Numbered from the stretch's first letter, positions 43,814 through 55,856 are shown. The stretch: 64,000 nucleotides of DNA from Paralithodes platypus (GCA_032716605.1 CM064551.1:47986674-48050673), one strand, 5' to 3'. Notes: generated by a model from the letters alone, not told the origin. Translations and numbers: made by a program.

Positions 43814-44632
43814 GTTCTTCTTTTGTATATCATCTTGCTTTCTTTAATTTGTCTTGACATACATGACTGTTGTATTTCCTTTTCTCGTTGTGTGGCTTTG
43901 GTTTATATATCCGTGGCATTTTTACTCCTGTGAATGAAAAGAAATGTAATATGATACTCTTACCTAACCCTTACACAGCAAACATCCACCAAATCATGTC
44001 AACATCTGACACCTTACTCAGTCTTAAGCATCCTTTAATTGGCGTTACTCAAACGGGAGCAAGATGACAGATGATGACATGATTCGACGGATGCTCGCTA
44101 TGTATGGCTAGGTAAGAGTACCATACACTTAGGTACTAATTGTTGTTCATATTAGAAGGTCCTTGTAACTAATATTAGATGTCCGATGTCACCTTATGTC
44201 CGAAATCACCCCAAACTATGTCCGAAAACCCCAATAAATCTGGAAAACAATAAAAGTAAATTGTTAGGGCTATAGGCTGTGTATTATGAACTTTGGGGAA
44301 AGAGTTACTGTGTGTATGGTCTCGCAGATAATTGTAGAACATTCTGGTGTAGGTTACTTGTCTTCCTCACATCCCATTAATTATGCTCAGTAGAAGTTTG
44401 ACACACTTACAAAAACATGTGTTTTCTTTGTTACATATTCACAAATATTTACCACAAATTAAATTAATTAATTTAAATTATTAGTTCATCCTACATATAG
44501 TTACAACATTCCTCTTGAATGCTACACATCTATTTTTCAATACCAAACTCCTCTTCTCTCTATTTTTATTTGTTTTACTTTTTATCCAAAATGTCCGAAG
44601 TTGTCCACATGTCCGAAGCCACCCCAGATGAC

Positions 44633-44634
<2 letters not shown>

Positions 44635-44697
<63 letters not shown>

Positions 44698-44762
44698 TAC
44701 CTGTATATACTGTATATACACCGGGTATATATATATATATATATACTGTATATATATACACA
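44635..44762. repeat. AT microsatellite with TATACAGTATA palindromes
   Basis: (TA)n runs to about 44692 and is followed by interrupted TATA/CAGTA repeats. Confidence 0.85.
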
Positions 44763-45369
44763 GTGGAGCCCCCATTTTCGCTACACCGGTCTTCGCTGAT
44801 TCAATTCTCGCACCACACACCAAATATTCCCAATTTCAATTCTCGCGCCAAAAGCCTCAATTCTCGCATCAAAATCCCAGCCAAAACCCAAAAAAATAGC
44901 AAAAATAACGAAAAACTCAACATAAAACTAGAAAACAAACAAAAACAATAATTTTGTTTTAACATAACGAAAGAATCTGCCAGGTGCTTGCCGTTTAGAG
45001 ACGAAATCCGAGTGAATCCAAGATCCGATCGTCAAATGCACAAGATGCTGCCATCTTTGTATGACGTCATCACTAAGCAGACGCTTGCAGTTTAGCTAGT
45101 ATCTGTGTTGACAAAACAACCGTTTGCAAGCTTTTTTGTGCCTGAACCCCTTATCTCTCGTGTTTATTATAACCTCTAGTACACCAAGTGATAGGGATGG
45201 TTGGCCTGGTGGTAGCAATGAAGGAATTTCATGCTCAAAACACAGAGCAAAGACCAGTCCATGTTGGACGAAAGCGATTGAAATGCCTAGCCTAGACGAT
45301 GTTAGCCTAGGCTAGGCTAAATATGACAATGATTTATTTGTTAGTAGTCTTGGCAAATCGTATTGCTGT
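44763..45369. other. No gene; possible Tigger-like end at 44763
   Basis: CAGTGGAGCCCCCATTTTCG followed by repeats of TTCTCGC resembles Tigger-type termini, but I found no partner. The rest is unassigned, apart from a CCTAGGCTAGGCTA-like stretch at 45285-45320. Confidence 0.35.
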
Positions 45370-47196
45370 GGAGTGTATAAAGAAGGGTTGAGATGTGATA
45401 ATAGATTGGTTGGTGAGACTTTTCAATGTGTGCTTTGCTGTGTCAATGGTACCAATAGACTGGAAGAGTGCATGTATTGTGCCGTTGTACAAGGGGAAGG
45501 GAGATCGGCAGGAGTGTTCAAGTTATAGAGGTACAGTATTAGTTTATTGTCAGTGGTTGGAAAGCTGTATGGCAGGGTGTTGATAGAGAGGATAATAAAG
45601 TGTACGGAAGTTGCAATAGGAGAAGAACAGTGCGGTTTTAGGAGGGGAAGAGGGTGCGTGGATCAGATGTTTGCAGTAAGACCGTTATGCGAGAAGTATT
45701 TAGAGAAGCATAAGGAGATATTTTGGGCTTTTATGGACTTGGAAAAAGCGTATGATCGTGTGGACCGTCAAGCAATGTGGACGGTGTTAAGGATTTATGA
45801 AATAGGAGGAAATTTGTTAGAAGCAGTTAAGAGTTTTTATGAAGGGAGCAGAGCATGTGTGAGAGTAGGAAATGGTGAGTTGAGTGAATGGTTTGAGGTA
45901 AAGGTAGGTTTGCGACAGGGTTGTGTAATGTCACCATGGCTGTTTATGGATGGTGTGGTGAGGGAGGTGAAAAGGAGAACTATGGGAAGAGGATTGGGTT
46001 TAGTAGGAAAGAATGGTAGAGATTGGGAGTTGAATCAGTTGCTGTTCGCTGATGACACAGCATTGGTGGCGGATTCAGATGAGAAACTGCAGCGGGTAGT
46101 CAAAGAGTTTGGTGTGGTTTGTGGAAGGAGGAAACTGAAGGTGAACGTCAATAAAAGTAAAGTAATGGTGTGTAATAGGGGAGAGCATAGGGTGAATCTA
46201 GATGTAAGGCTGGATGGGGAAATATTGGAACAAGTAGAGTGTTTTAAATATCTAGGAGGAACGATAAGCAGGAGTGGAGGTAAAACAGAGAGTGTGTGAA
46301 GGAAGGAAGGTTTTCGGAGCAATGGGAAGTATGTGGAAGACGAGAAATCTCGGAGTGAAAGTAAAAAGTGCACTGTATCAAGGAATTGTTGTGCCAACAG
46401 TGATGTATGGGGCTGAGACATGGGCTCTGAAGAAAAAGGAGAAAAGAGGGCTGGATGTGATGGAGATGAGCTGCTTGAGGAGTATGTGTGGAGTTACTCG
46501 TAGAGACAGATTGAGGAATGAAGAGATACGTAGGAGAGTGGGGCAGCAGGAACATTTGTCAGCCAGAGTGGACAGAAGGGGTCTGAGCTGGTATGGTCAT
46601 GTTGAACGAATGGGAGATGAAAGGCTTACAAAGAGAATATGTGAGTCAGGTACAAGGGGAGATAGAAGGGCAGGAAGACCCCCATTGAGATGGAGAGACT
46701 GTGTAAGAAAGGCTTTGGATGATAGAGGAATGACTATAGATCAGGCAGGGGAAGTGGTGGTGGTGGACAGTAGTGAATGGAGAATGCTTGTGAATAGTTG
46801 AGTGAACACGTGGTCATTTGGAGTAAGGGGTCGGGCGCAAGTTGGACTAGATAATAGTCCATCAGGCGCCTGGCCCGGGGAGACGATTAATATGAAGGGT
46901 GCGCCTGGAAGTGTGGTGGGAGGGCTTGTGGCTTTGGCTCCGCTGCATGTCTGCCTGCCGAGATCGGAACCTCTCCGGGTGGGAGGGGGCCGGGGGAGTG
47001 CTGGAGCGACCTTGGTGACCCTGGTCTCTGGGTCTTCTCCTGGGTGACCTGGATGTGTGTGAGTTTGTGCTTTTTAATTGTGTTTATTTGTTGTTTTATG
47101 TTGTTTTTGTGTTTTCCCTGTTCTTGCTCTGTCTTGAGTCGGCTACCCCCAAAATGGGGATTGGGCCTGAGCATATGGATGGATGGATGGATGGAT
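45370..47196 (+). mobile_element. RTE-like LINE with (GGAT)n tail, 5' truncated
   Basis: It starts within the early RT (VPIDWKSACIVPLYKGKGDR, about 45450-45510), runs through the RT and C-terminal domain to 46801, has a 3' UTR of about 370 bp, and ends in GGAT repeats at 47176-47197. No endonuclease is present. It shares its RT type with the minus-strand fragment at 36017-37262. Confidence 0.78.
45547..46801 (+). pseudogene. RTE-like reverse transcriptase and C-terminal domain
   Basis: Frame 1 (45547-46299) holds CGFRRGRGCVDQMFAVR, FWAFMDLEKAYDRVDRQA (motif A), GLRQGCVMSPWLF, LLFADDTALVADS (FADD active site) and VECFKYLGGTISRSGG. A shift at about 46280 moves to frame 2, which holds VVPTVMYGAETWALKKK, LRSMCGVTRRDRLRNEE and LSWYGHVERMGDERLTKR and ends SSEWRMLVNS. 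The motif-C to WLF spacing is slightly short (WLFMDG for WLFNLYMDG), a small in-frame loss. Apart from the one frameshift and the missing 5' part the domain is well kept. Confidence 0.78.
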
Positions 47197-47303
47197 GAAA
47201 CGTTTTGCGATGCTTCTTGCGAGCCCATCGAAAGTCCAGGCCATTTTGTTTGTTTACATTGGTCAACATTATATTGATGCCATTTATATGAGGCAAATTT
47301 CAT

Positions 47304-47790
47304 TTAACCCTTCCTACCCGGTCTGCCTTAGGTAAGGACAGCACGAAAGAAGGGCCGCTACCCGGTATGCCTTATCAGGCATGAGCTTAATAGCCTAATT
47401 AAGCTTGGTCCGAACGCCTTGCGTACGACGTATGTCAACAAACCCAAGCGTTCGTCACCGCACCTCCGAAAACAAGAAGGAGAAGACTCCTCAATGTTAT
47501 TGTTCTGACGTCATGACGAAATTAGTGTCTTAAAAGCCCCCATATTGGCAACATCTCTGCAATATTGGCTCCACTGAAATCGTCATCACAACTGAACCAG
47601 TTGACTTACAGAGCTCTACTCAATGCCAAAATACAGATTGAAAACCGCACTACGATTATAGATGAGTGGGAAAGTTCTAGCAGTGAAAATAAACATAAAT
47701 ACGGTAGCCTAGGCCTAGACGTTTTTCAGCCATATCGCCCGGGTAGGGGCGACCGTCATTTGGTAAGACAGCCCGGGGAGGAAGGCTTAA
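47304..47790. mobile_element. piggyBac-type MITE (family 3), second copy
   Basis: The ends are TTAACCCTTCCTACCCGG at 47304 and the slightly decayed CCCGGGGAGGAAGGCTTAA at 47790. The interior matches the 21646 copy throughout (CAACATCTCTGCAATATT, GAAATCGTCATCACAACTGA). Confidence 0.88.
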
Positions 47791-47825
47791 TATGTCAATG
47801 TTTACCATTTTAAAATAATTATATA

Positions 47826-48255
47826 TTAACCCTTTGGCTGCGGCCATGTTTGGGCTATTTAGGGCATATTCAGGCACTCCTGAATGATAAATCAAGTATC
47901 TGCATTAAATGAAGTGTATTCTGCCGAAAACTAGGCGAGAATAGCTTCAAAATGACACCAGAACGGGCCCCGTACGTAGTCTGGTTCACCCGCAGTGGTG
48001 CCAGTGAAACGCGGGAAACCCGCTATTATGTAACACTCGCTCGCTTGGCTACACTGTTGGGAGACACAGAGAGAGACCCGCGCGAGACACAGTCAACCTC
48101 AGTGAGCCGCTCGGTGCTCTGAGGGTCGGAGGTGGGCCCCTCACGCTTCCGCCCACTGACACTCGATTTTTACGGTTTTTAAAGGCTTTTAAAGCCTGGA
48201 AATTGCTGTAACTTGCCAGGACGTTCCAGAACGTCACCCGCAGCGAAAGGGTTAA
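47826..48255. mobile_element. piggyBac-type MITE (family 4)
   Basis: The element is 430 bp with TTAA at 47826-47829 and 48252-48255. The ends TTAACCCTTTGGCTGCGG and TTAACCCTTTCGCTGCGGG are inverted repeats. There is no coding frame. It lies only 36 bp from the family 3 copy. Confidence 0.85.
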
Positions 48256-48610
48256 AAAAAGCTATTTAGAGAAACTTTTAATGCATTCTTACAATCTATT
48301 ATATGTTTGTAAAATTTCATTAATCGATTTTAGGAGTATAGTTGGTTGTTGGAAGGAACATAATATATGATATGGCACTATACACTATTTTTACTAGCGT
48401 TGATAGTTCGGGTGCAGAATATTAGCCTTCTTTAATCTGCCATTGGCTTATACAAGGCGCCAATTTTAAATAACCATATATAAAAGTGTATGGGGCAAAG
48501 GTTTACCCAACAACTATTCAAAGCTTGACCTAAACTATTAGAAATTGACAAATATATCGGAATGAATAGGAAAGTATCCCCTTGTGTAAAAAATTAACAT
48601 TGAATGAGGA

Positions 48611-48758
48611 AATTGACCACTTGCGAGATTTGTTCTATAAGGAAGTTGGAGCTGTAGTCATCGATATTTAGCAGAATAACCAGCTATAATATTTGTGTTT
48701 ATTATCGATGTTTACAGGCCGAACTTCCTTATAGCCTGAAACTCACAAGTGGTCAATT
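48611..48758. repeat. Imperfect 55-bp hairpin
   Basis: 48611-48665 and 48704-48758 are inverted repeats with about ten mismatches and a 38-bp loop. Outer arms are AATTGACCACTTG and its complement; inner arms end ATCGAT. No TTAA or TA element ends were identified. It may be a small foldback element or could make a hairpin RNA. Confidence 0.75.
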
Positions 48759-49619
48759 ATCATGCATATAAACAAGGCACATTTTGACGTTCTGTTCATT
48801 TTGATAAGGAACAAGCCAAGGGTTGTTCTGAGACAGCATAATGTGCGGGATTTGAATACAAGGATTAGGACAAGACGTAGCATATGTATATTTTTTATTT
48901 TATCCAACTGGATATCCTCATACAGCCACCATAGTGTACGGCAGACATGGGCATGATTATAAAAAATGATTATGATTTGATTTTGATTATCATCCGGAAT
49001 AATTTTTGATTATGATTAGATTATGATTACTTGTTTTTTCCTTTTTATGATTATGATTATTTCGCTTTACACATTTTTTATTATGATTAGATTTTTTCTA
49101 TTATTGCTTGATTATGATTAGATTATGATTATAATCAGGCTGGGAAATTAGTGTTCCAGATCTAGTTGCCCCGGGCTAGTGAATTCAGAAATTTACTTGC
49201 CCTGATATATTCCTTACTTGCCCTGATATTTTTGTACTTGCCCTGAATATGAAATTTGTTGAATTAATACAAATTATGCTATATACTGTATATACAGTAT
49301 ATAATGTTTTTTAGTTATTTTGTTTTATTCAATAGTTTTTTTTTTTAGGGGAATACAAAGGTTGCACATAGCAAAAAAATAGCTTTCACAAGTTAGCATA
49401 TAAAGACAGTGACAAAGTTACAAACAATGCAATACCATCAGATGATTAGTTATCTAATTAATATGTCAAAAATAACTAATACGGTACCAGTAAGTAATAA
49501 GCTGTCAGTGTACAATTATATTATACAGTAGAAAACTTATGAAATCATACTCATGTTGAATATTAAGTAAGGTAAACCTCTGCAGAAAACTCATTCTGAA
49601 ATCTGAACTAAATAAATAA

Positions 49620-49669
<50 letters not shown>

Positions 49670-49696
49670 GTCTGTCTGTCTGTCTGTCTGTCTGGG
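49620..49696. repeat. TATC and TCTG microsatellites at a LINE 3' end
   Basis: TATC repeats run to about 49666 and then TCTG repeats to about 49694, directly next to the LINE tail. Confidence 0.9.
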
Positions 49697-51200
49697 TGTG
49701 TACTTACACTAGTTGTATTTGCGGGAGTGAGCATGCTCGTTAATTCCCGCCTCCTAAGATATGTTTGTCATACCGTGCTTTGAAACTATGCACTGATGGT
49801 GCAGACACTACTTCGGTTGGCAATTTGTTCCACCCACTAATCGAGTTGGTAGGAAATATTTTACTTTTCAGATCAGATTTACTATTTAGCACTTTTAGTT
49901 TGTAGCTGTGACCTCTTGTCCTCTCACCTCCATCCCTCTCTATGAAGTTTTCTTGGTCGATTTTGTCAATACCTCTAACACATTTATATATCTGAATTTG
50001 CTGTCCTCGTTTCCTTCTCTGTTCCAGTGTAGGTAGATTCAATCTCTCGAGCCTCTCTTGGTACTCCAAATTTTCCAAACCTGGGATCATCCTCGTAGCT
50101 GCTCTCTGTACCCTCTCAATTTTGTGGATATGTTTCTTCAAGTGAGGGGACCACACTACAGATGCATATTCCATCCTGGGTCTTATTATTGCCGTTATTA
50201 TTTGTTTCATGGTGTTTTCATTAAGATAATTGAAAGACATCCTGATATTTGCCAATAATGCTAGTGATTCTCTCACTATCTTATTTACGTGGCTTTCTGG
50301 AGACATGTTATCTCTAAATTCTATCCCCGTCTTTTTCTTTTTCTGCTTTGGGAATCACTTCGTTTCCTAGTTTATAATCTTTTCTAGGTCTGTACTTGTT
50401 TTTACCCATTTCTAGAGTCTTACATTTCCCTGCATTGAACTCCATATTCCATTTGATGCTCCATTCATGGATCTTTTGCAAATCTGCTTGGAGCTCAAGG
50501 CAATCCTCCTGGGTTCTGATCGTTTTAAGCAGCTTAGCATCGTCCGCAAACATACTCATGTAGCTTGTTAGTCCCTCAGGTAAGTCATTTACAAATATTA
50601 GAAACATGATTGGGGCTAGAACAGATCCTTGTGGTACCCCACTCGTAATTTGAGTCCAGTTTGACGATTTCCCCCTTACTGTTGTTCTCATCTGTCTTCC
50701 GCTAAGGTAGCTCTCCATCCATTTCAGCAGTTTGTCTCCTACTTTTCCCTCATGTTTTAATTTCCACAGCAATCTCTTGTGTGGAACTTTGTCAAATGCC
50801 TTTTTAAAGTCTAGGTAGGCACAGTCTACCCATCCTTCCCTCTTGTCCACTGTGTCTATTACTCTAGAGTAAAAACTCAACAAGTTGCTTACACATGATC
50901 TGCCACCTCTGAATCCAAATTGTCGGTCAGTAATTAATCTTTTGGATTCCAGGTAGTTCACCCATTTGTCCCTTATTAATCCTTCCAGAATCTTCATGAG
51001 GATGCTCAATAGTGATACAGGTCTATAGTTCAGTGGTTTATCTCTGCTTCCTCCCTTAAATATAGGAATAATGTTTGCTCTTTTCCATTCTGTAGGTAAT
51101 TCTGTGTCCAATGATTTGGTCATTATGTCATATAACGGTATACTCAGTTCCATAGCATTTTCTTTAATAATCCAGCCTGATACTCCGTCCGGTCCAGTGT
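49697..51200 (-). pseudogene. LINE D fragment (RT and C-terminus)
   Basis: It begins TGPDGVSGWIIKE, then TEWKRANIIPIFKGGS, LNYRPVSLLSILMK, QFGFRGGRSCVSNL, motif A DCAYLDFKKAFDKVPHKR, SGVPQGSVLAPIMF and MSMFADDAKLL. A frameshift near 50310 splits off the C-terminal part (SPESHVNKIVRES; RPRMEYASVVWSPHLKK; KARYDKHILGGGN). It is related to LINE C and the 51710 LINE but is a distinct family. It is 5' truncated and the RT catalytic residues are kept. Confidence 0.78.
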
Positions 51201-51529
51201 GTGTGTTACTCAGTTACTTGTTCGTCAAGGGGAATCCACGCAATGCGAGCTAAGCTCATTATTATCGCGCCTCCTTAACTGGGAATGTATTGCGTGAAAT
51301 GCATGTTAAGTGTTTTATGTACTGTTGGAATGGCTGTGGATGTGTGTGTAGTCTGTATTTTGGCCAATTGGCGACATCGGAAACGAAGGCTTAGGGTGGA
51401 TCTGTATGGTACCATTCTCACTATAGACGGTACCGTCTCGCCCGAAGGCTTAGGTAGCCATCAGCTTAGGTGAACCATATGATACCCATCTCGCCTTGTA
51501 CCATTTTTGCCAACCCCAGATGGGACGTC
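51201..51529. other. No gene; unassigned sequence and possible SINE tail
   Basis: It has GGTACCATTCT and GGTACCGTCTC stretches and GC-moderate sequence between LINE D and the SINE. The part next to the SINE may be its 3' body. Confidence 0.4.
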
Positions 51530-51686
51530 ACAACGTCGTCCACTTATTCTAGGTACCTATTTACAGCTAGGTGAACTGAGGCTAACACATGAAAGGAGAC
51601 AAGCCCAATTTGTCTCTGCCCGGCCGGGGATTGAACCCCCGACCCCTCGTGTGTGAGACGAGAGCTCTACCTACTAAGATACGGGC
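51530..51686 (-). repeat. tRNA-derived SINE
   Basis: The minus-strand head (51686-51618) reads GCCCGTATCTTAGTAGGTAG (A box included), an anticodon-like arm CTCGTCTCACACACGAG with CAC in the loop (valine type), and GGGGTTCAATCCCCGG (B box and T arm), with a GCCC/GGGC end stem. A body follows with TTAGCCTCAGTTCACCTAGC and GTAAATAGGTACC. It lacks a separate CCA or a tRNA terminator context, so I call it a SINE transcribed by polymerase III. Confidence 0.7.
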
Positions 51687-51709
51687 TGTGTGTGTGTGTG
51701 TGTGTGTGT
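51687..51709. repeat. (TG)n microsatellite
   Basis: About eleven TG units between the SINE and the tail of the next LINE. Confidence 0.9.
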
Positions 51710-51750
51710 ACTCACCTAATTCACCTAATTGTAGTATACAGGATTTGAGC

Positions 51751-54700
51751 CTAAGCTCGTGTTGTCCTGTCTCTCTCTCTACATTTATCCAATTTTGCTT
51801 TAAAAGTTTGGATATTTCTTGCTCCCACCACCTCCCCATCCAACTTATTCCAACACTCAATGCTTCTATACGGGAAGCTGAACTTTCTTACATCAGACTT
51901 ACATATAACTTTCCTCAACTTACAATCATGACCCCTGGTTCTTCCCTCGTCCCTCACCACAAAATCTCCCTTGTCGATCTTCTCAAAACCTTTCACACAC
52001 TTAAACATCATGATCATGTCACCTTTCTCTCTCCTCTCCCTCAGCGTTGGCAGCTTTAGCCTCTCCAATCTCTCCTCATAAGGTAGGTCTCTAAGGCTAG
52101 CTATCATCTTAGTGGCAACTCTCTGAACTCTTTCCAGTTTTTTATTATGTTTTATAAGGTGTGGAGACCACACCACTGCTGCATACTCCAGTCTTGGTCG
52201 TATTATTGTCCCTATTATTTTGGCTAACATCTCTTCATCTAAATAATTCAGAGCTATTCTCATGTTAGTCAACACTGCATAGGTTTCACCAGTTATTTTA
52301 TTTATATGCTGTTCAGGTGACAAGCTGTCTGCCACAACTACCCCTAGGTCTTTTGCTTTCACAGCTTTACTAATTATTTCATCTCCTATTTTATATCCCC
52401 AAGAAGGTCTATATTTACTTTTTCCCATCTCAAGAACCTGACACTTACTCGTGTTGAATTCCATTTTCCAAGTTTGACTCCACTCATATAACTTATCTAG
52501 ATCTCTCTGTAATTCTTCACAACTACTCCTACTTGTAATATGCTTCATTAATTTTGCATCATCAGCAAACATAGATATATATGAGCCTATTCCCATTTGA
52601 AGGTCGTTGATGAAAACCAAAAACATGATTGGGGCCAACACCGATCCTTGAGGCACTCCGCTTTTTACCCTTTTCCACGAGGAGAACTTTCCTTTTATTA
52701 CTGTTCGCATTTCCCTCCCAATTAAATAGTTTTCCATCCACTTTAATAATACTGTACTCCCTCAACCCGCCCCACAGTCTTGAGCTTCCACAACAATCTC
52801 TTATGAGGCACCTTATCAAATGCCTTCTTGAAATCTAAGTAGATACAATCTACCCACCCCTCCCTCCCTTGTACAATGTCAATTACCCTATCATAGTAAC
52901 TCAACAAATTTGTGGTACACGAATGACCTTTTCTGAACCCGAACTGCTTGCTTGAAATTATTTCCCTCTCCTCCAACATACCCACCCATCTTTTTCTAAT
53001 AATCTTTTCACAAAGCTTGCATATAACACTCGTTAAGGATACCGGTCGATAATTTAGCGGGTCTTCTTTATTTCCACTTTTATATATTGGAGTTATATTT
53101 GCTTGTTTCCATTCTAAGGGAAGTTCCCCCTTGTTTAATGAGTATTGAACAATATTAAAAATAGGTCTCACTAGTTGTTCAGAACATTCTCTTAATACCC
53201 ATCCAGCAATGTTATCTGGGCCCATAGATTTTCTCACGTCCAATTCTTCCAACAATGATTTTAGTTCATCCTTGTTGACTTCTATCGACTCTAGTCCCTG
53301 TATCTCATTCAATTCCACCACAGGTTCTACATAGTCATCCTCCTCCACAAACACGGATGTTAATGTATCATTCATAATTTCACACATACCCACTGTGTCT
53401 TCATATAATTGACCCTCTACCCTAAGCTTTGTTATTTTGTCCTTTATTTTAGTTTTACCGTTGATATAACTATAGAACAGTTTGGGTTCTTTATTACATT
53501 TGTTTACTATATCTTTTTCAAAGTTCTTTTTCTCCTCTCTTATAGTCTTGACATAGTTGTTTCTAGCATTCTTATACTCATCCCATTTTTCCTCAGTCTG
53601 TCTCCTTCTCACTTTATTCCATGCAGAGTCCTTTTTGTTCTGGGCAATGTGACATCGCATGTTAAACCACTCTTTCTCCTTAGCCAGCTTTCTATCCTTA
53701 AATGTTGGTACATATTTATCTACCCCCTCCCTGTAAATGTCTAGTAACATGGTGTATTTTACCTGAATATTCTGTTCTTGCTCAATAAATGACCAATCTA
53801 TATTTGCAAAGTATCCTCGTAATGATTCATAATCCGCCTTACTATAATTTAGTCTATATTCCCTATGTTCCTCCTCTCTGCCTTCCAGAAATTCCGCTGT
53901 CAATTCAAATTCAATCACAGCATGATCGCTTTTTCCCATGGGACTCAAATATGTTAGGTTCTTTATTTCTTGGGGGTCTTCGGTGAATAATAAGTCAAGT
54001 ATTGATGGTTCATCACCTCCTCTAAATCTTGTATTTTCCGTAACGTGTTGTGTTAATAGATACCCCATTGTTAGTTCAAGAAATTTGCTACCCCAAGTAT
54101 TTTCATTTGAACCCGCATCCAAACATTCCCAATCCACCTCCCCGCAATTAAAGTCCCCTGCAAGAATAAGCCTATTTTTCCTTTTACAAATAATTTCTAA
54201 CATACGCAAGGTTTCCAAAATTAATTCATTATATTCATCGTTGCTCCAAGATTTAGTCTTAGGAGGTAAATACATTGATACAATGTCCAATTTTGACCTA
54301 TCATTATCCTCAATTTCAACTGCTACCACTTCAGCAATGCTATCACCAAGTTTTAATTCTTTAGCAGTAATTTTATTATCTACCATGATCAACACTCCTC
54401 CTCCTAGCTTTCCTAACCTGTCTCTTCTCCATGTACTGTATCCTGCACAACTAATTATATTCGTGTCTACCTCCTGGTTAAGCTTAGTTTCAGTCAAACA
54501 TACTACCCCGGGCCTCTCTCTCTTTACATATTCGTCAAACTCAATCTTTTTGGAAATTAACCCATCAATATTTGTATACATGAACTTAGCATTTCCAGTA
54601 TTTTCCCTATTTTTCTCGTCCCTGCCCGTTCCTTTCTTTTTTGTACGTACCCCTCCCAATTTATTTCCTAGCTTGTCTCCTCTCCTCTTGTCTCCACCTG

Positions 54701-54875
54701 GACTGTTTCTCGCTCCGTTTCCACCTCCCCTCCCTCTGCCTCCACTTGGACTGTTTCTCTCTCTATCTCCACCTCCCCTCTCTCTGCCTTCTCCCCCGTC
54801 ACCCGCACCATCTCCCTTTCCCTCCCTACTTCGTCCCTTCGCTTTATATACCATTTCTTGAGTTTTCCCTCCCAC
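51751..54875 (-). pseudogene. LINE E ORF2 (endonuclease, RT, C-terminus), one frameshift
   Basis: The first part (54875-52743, 710 codons) has a basic leader. The endonuclease has YTNIDGLISKK, VVCLTETKLNQE, ILAGDFNCGEVDWE and MGKSDHAVIEF. A linker with KEWFNMRCHIAQNKKDSAW follows, then the RT start (LEWKQANITPIYKSGN, QFGFRKGHSCTTN, DCIYLDFKKAFDKVPHKR). A small insertion near 52740 shifts the frame. The second part (52737-51751) holds SGVPQGSVLAPIMF, SMFADDAKLM and the C-terminus. Both frames start with Met by chance. I favour the start at MVYKAKG (54854), because LINE A has MVYTNRR at the same spot. Confidence 0.8.
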
Positions 54876-55768
54876 ACTCTCCAGAAAAACTTCTTTTCGT
54901 CTTCTTTCGTCCTTTCTCCATTCTTTACATTTGCCTCGGTTTGCAATTCCTTTCTTATGTTTCGATCCTCAATACTCATGTCTTTTCTAATTGTAATTTT
55001 CTTAAACTTGCTGGTCAAGTTAAGTCTCCATGTTACGTTCATTATTGCATCCACTGTTACCCTAGACCTAAACTGCACTCTCATTGGCCTTGTGTTTCCC
55101 TTACTATATTTACCCATTCTCCTAACTTCTTCAATATCATCTCTCCAGTTGTTTCCTTCTTCATCGACATGCTTGATCAATGTTTTTACCTTATTAATTT
55201 CTTCCTTATCCCTAGCTTTCCTCTCAATAATGTGCTCCTCTATATCCCCAAATACAATAATACACTTATTTCTATCTATTGTTTCACGCAGGACCTGTTC
55301 ATTTCTCCTCATAGCTTTTACTACCACTGATTCTAAATCTTTATTTTCCCTTTCTGATTGTTTTTTTTGTTCCTCCATGATTTCCTTCATTGCCACTTCC
55401 TTCACTTTTCCTCCTTCGTCATTAACCCATTTATTGTGTTTCTCCTTAATCTCCTCCACATGTGTTTTCATTTCCTTGGTTTGCCCTTTGTATTCTTCAA
55501 GTTGCAATCTTAAAGCTTCATTTTCGTCCTGGAGTTGCCCCATATGAGTTTGAATTTCTTTTAGGCTAGCCCGACTCAAATCTTGTCCAGGCTCGATGTC
55601 CCCAGCCTGAGCACCACATATTGAACATATAGCCTCAATCTGTGAACTAACACTCACCTTCCACTCCTGCATATCCTCCTTCCACCTTTTAATGTCATTC
55701 AGCTCACGTATAATTTTCCCTAGAATGCCCTCGGTCTCACCGACTTCAAATCCATCAAAGTCAGCCAT
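54668..55768 (-). CDS. LINE E ORF1 protein
   Basis: A 366-residue RNA-binding-type ORF1. It starts MADFDGFEVGETEG shortly after the 5' end. A coiled coil is likely at about 75-170 (LKEIQTHMGQLQDENEALR, then REETxDR-like heptads). Residues about 165-290 (KCIIVFGDIEEH, RPMRVQFRSRVTVDAI, MNVTWRL) resemble the RRM-like region of L1-type ORF1 proteins. The tail has KKFFWRVWEGKLKKWYIK followed by Glu/Arg/Val-rich repeats. No stop or shift. It overlaps ORF2. It would coat LINE RNA; this is inferred from layout. Confidence 0.75.
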   Translation of the reverse strand: MADFDGFEVGETEGILGKIIRELNDIKRWKEDMQEWKVSVSSQIEAICSICGAQAGDIEPGQDLSRASLKEIQTHMGQLQDENEALRLQLEEYKGQTKEMKTHVEEIKEKHNKWVNDEGGKVKEVAMKEIMEEQKKQSERENKDLESVVVKAMRRNEQVLRETIDRNKCIIVFGDIEEHIIERKARDKEEINKVKTLIKHVDEEGNNWRDDIEEVRRMGKYSKGNTRPMRVQFRSRVTVDAIMNVTWRLNLTSKFKKITIRKDMSIEDRNIRKELQTEANVKNGERTKEDEKKFFWRVWEGKLKKWYIKRRDEVGREREMVRVTGEKAERGEVEIERETVQVEAEGGEVETERETVQVETRGEETS

Positions 55769-55856
55769 ATTTGTTTACATCCACTCGCATTCACAATCAC
55801 TTGAATTATTTTTATCACTCGAAATATCCTCACTTGCCTTTAATCTCATGACATTA

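Larger units (their letters stand above)
41205..44634 (-). mobile_element. pogo/CENP-B-like DNA transposon, TA target
   Basis: TA lies at 41203-41204 and 44635-44636. The ends are CACTCATTCGGGGTGACTTC on the left and CCGTCATCTGGGGTGGCTTC as the reverse complement of the right. The motif GGTGACTTCGGAC and variants are repeated inside both ends (41214, 41406, 41427, 41497; 44186, 44203, 44593, 44610). The interior holds a broken transposase (43813-42374) and a CT-rich block. Insertion into or beside an AT microsatellite on the right blurs that edge. Confidence 0.75.
51710..55850 (-). mobile_element. LINE E, near full length, with ORF1 and ORF2
   Basis: The minus-strand order is a short 5' leader, ORF1 (55768-54668), ORF2 (from about 54854) and a 3' end with AATTAGGTGAATTAGGTGAG. 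TG/GT microsatellites flank it at both ends (51687-51709, 55857-55900), suggesting insertion into such a repeat. Only one frameshift, near 52740, breaks it. Confidence 0.82.

Noticed and set aside
44519..44951. Proteins with long Tyr-Ile repeats
   Set aside because: They translate the AT microsatellite.
51618..51686. A functional tRNA-Val gene
   Set aside because: It is followed by a SINE body and lies inside nested repeats; I judge it a SINE head.
53938..55547. Long plus-strand frames opposite LINE E
   Set aside because: They are antisense shadows of ORF1 and ORF2 with no recognisable domain.
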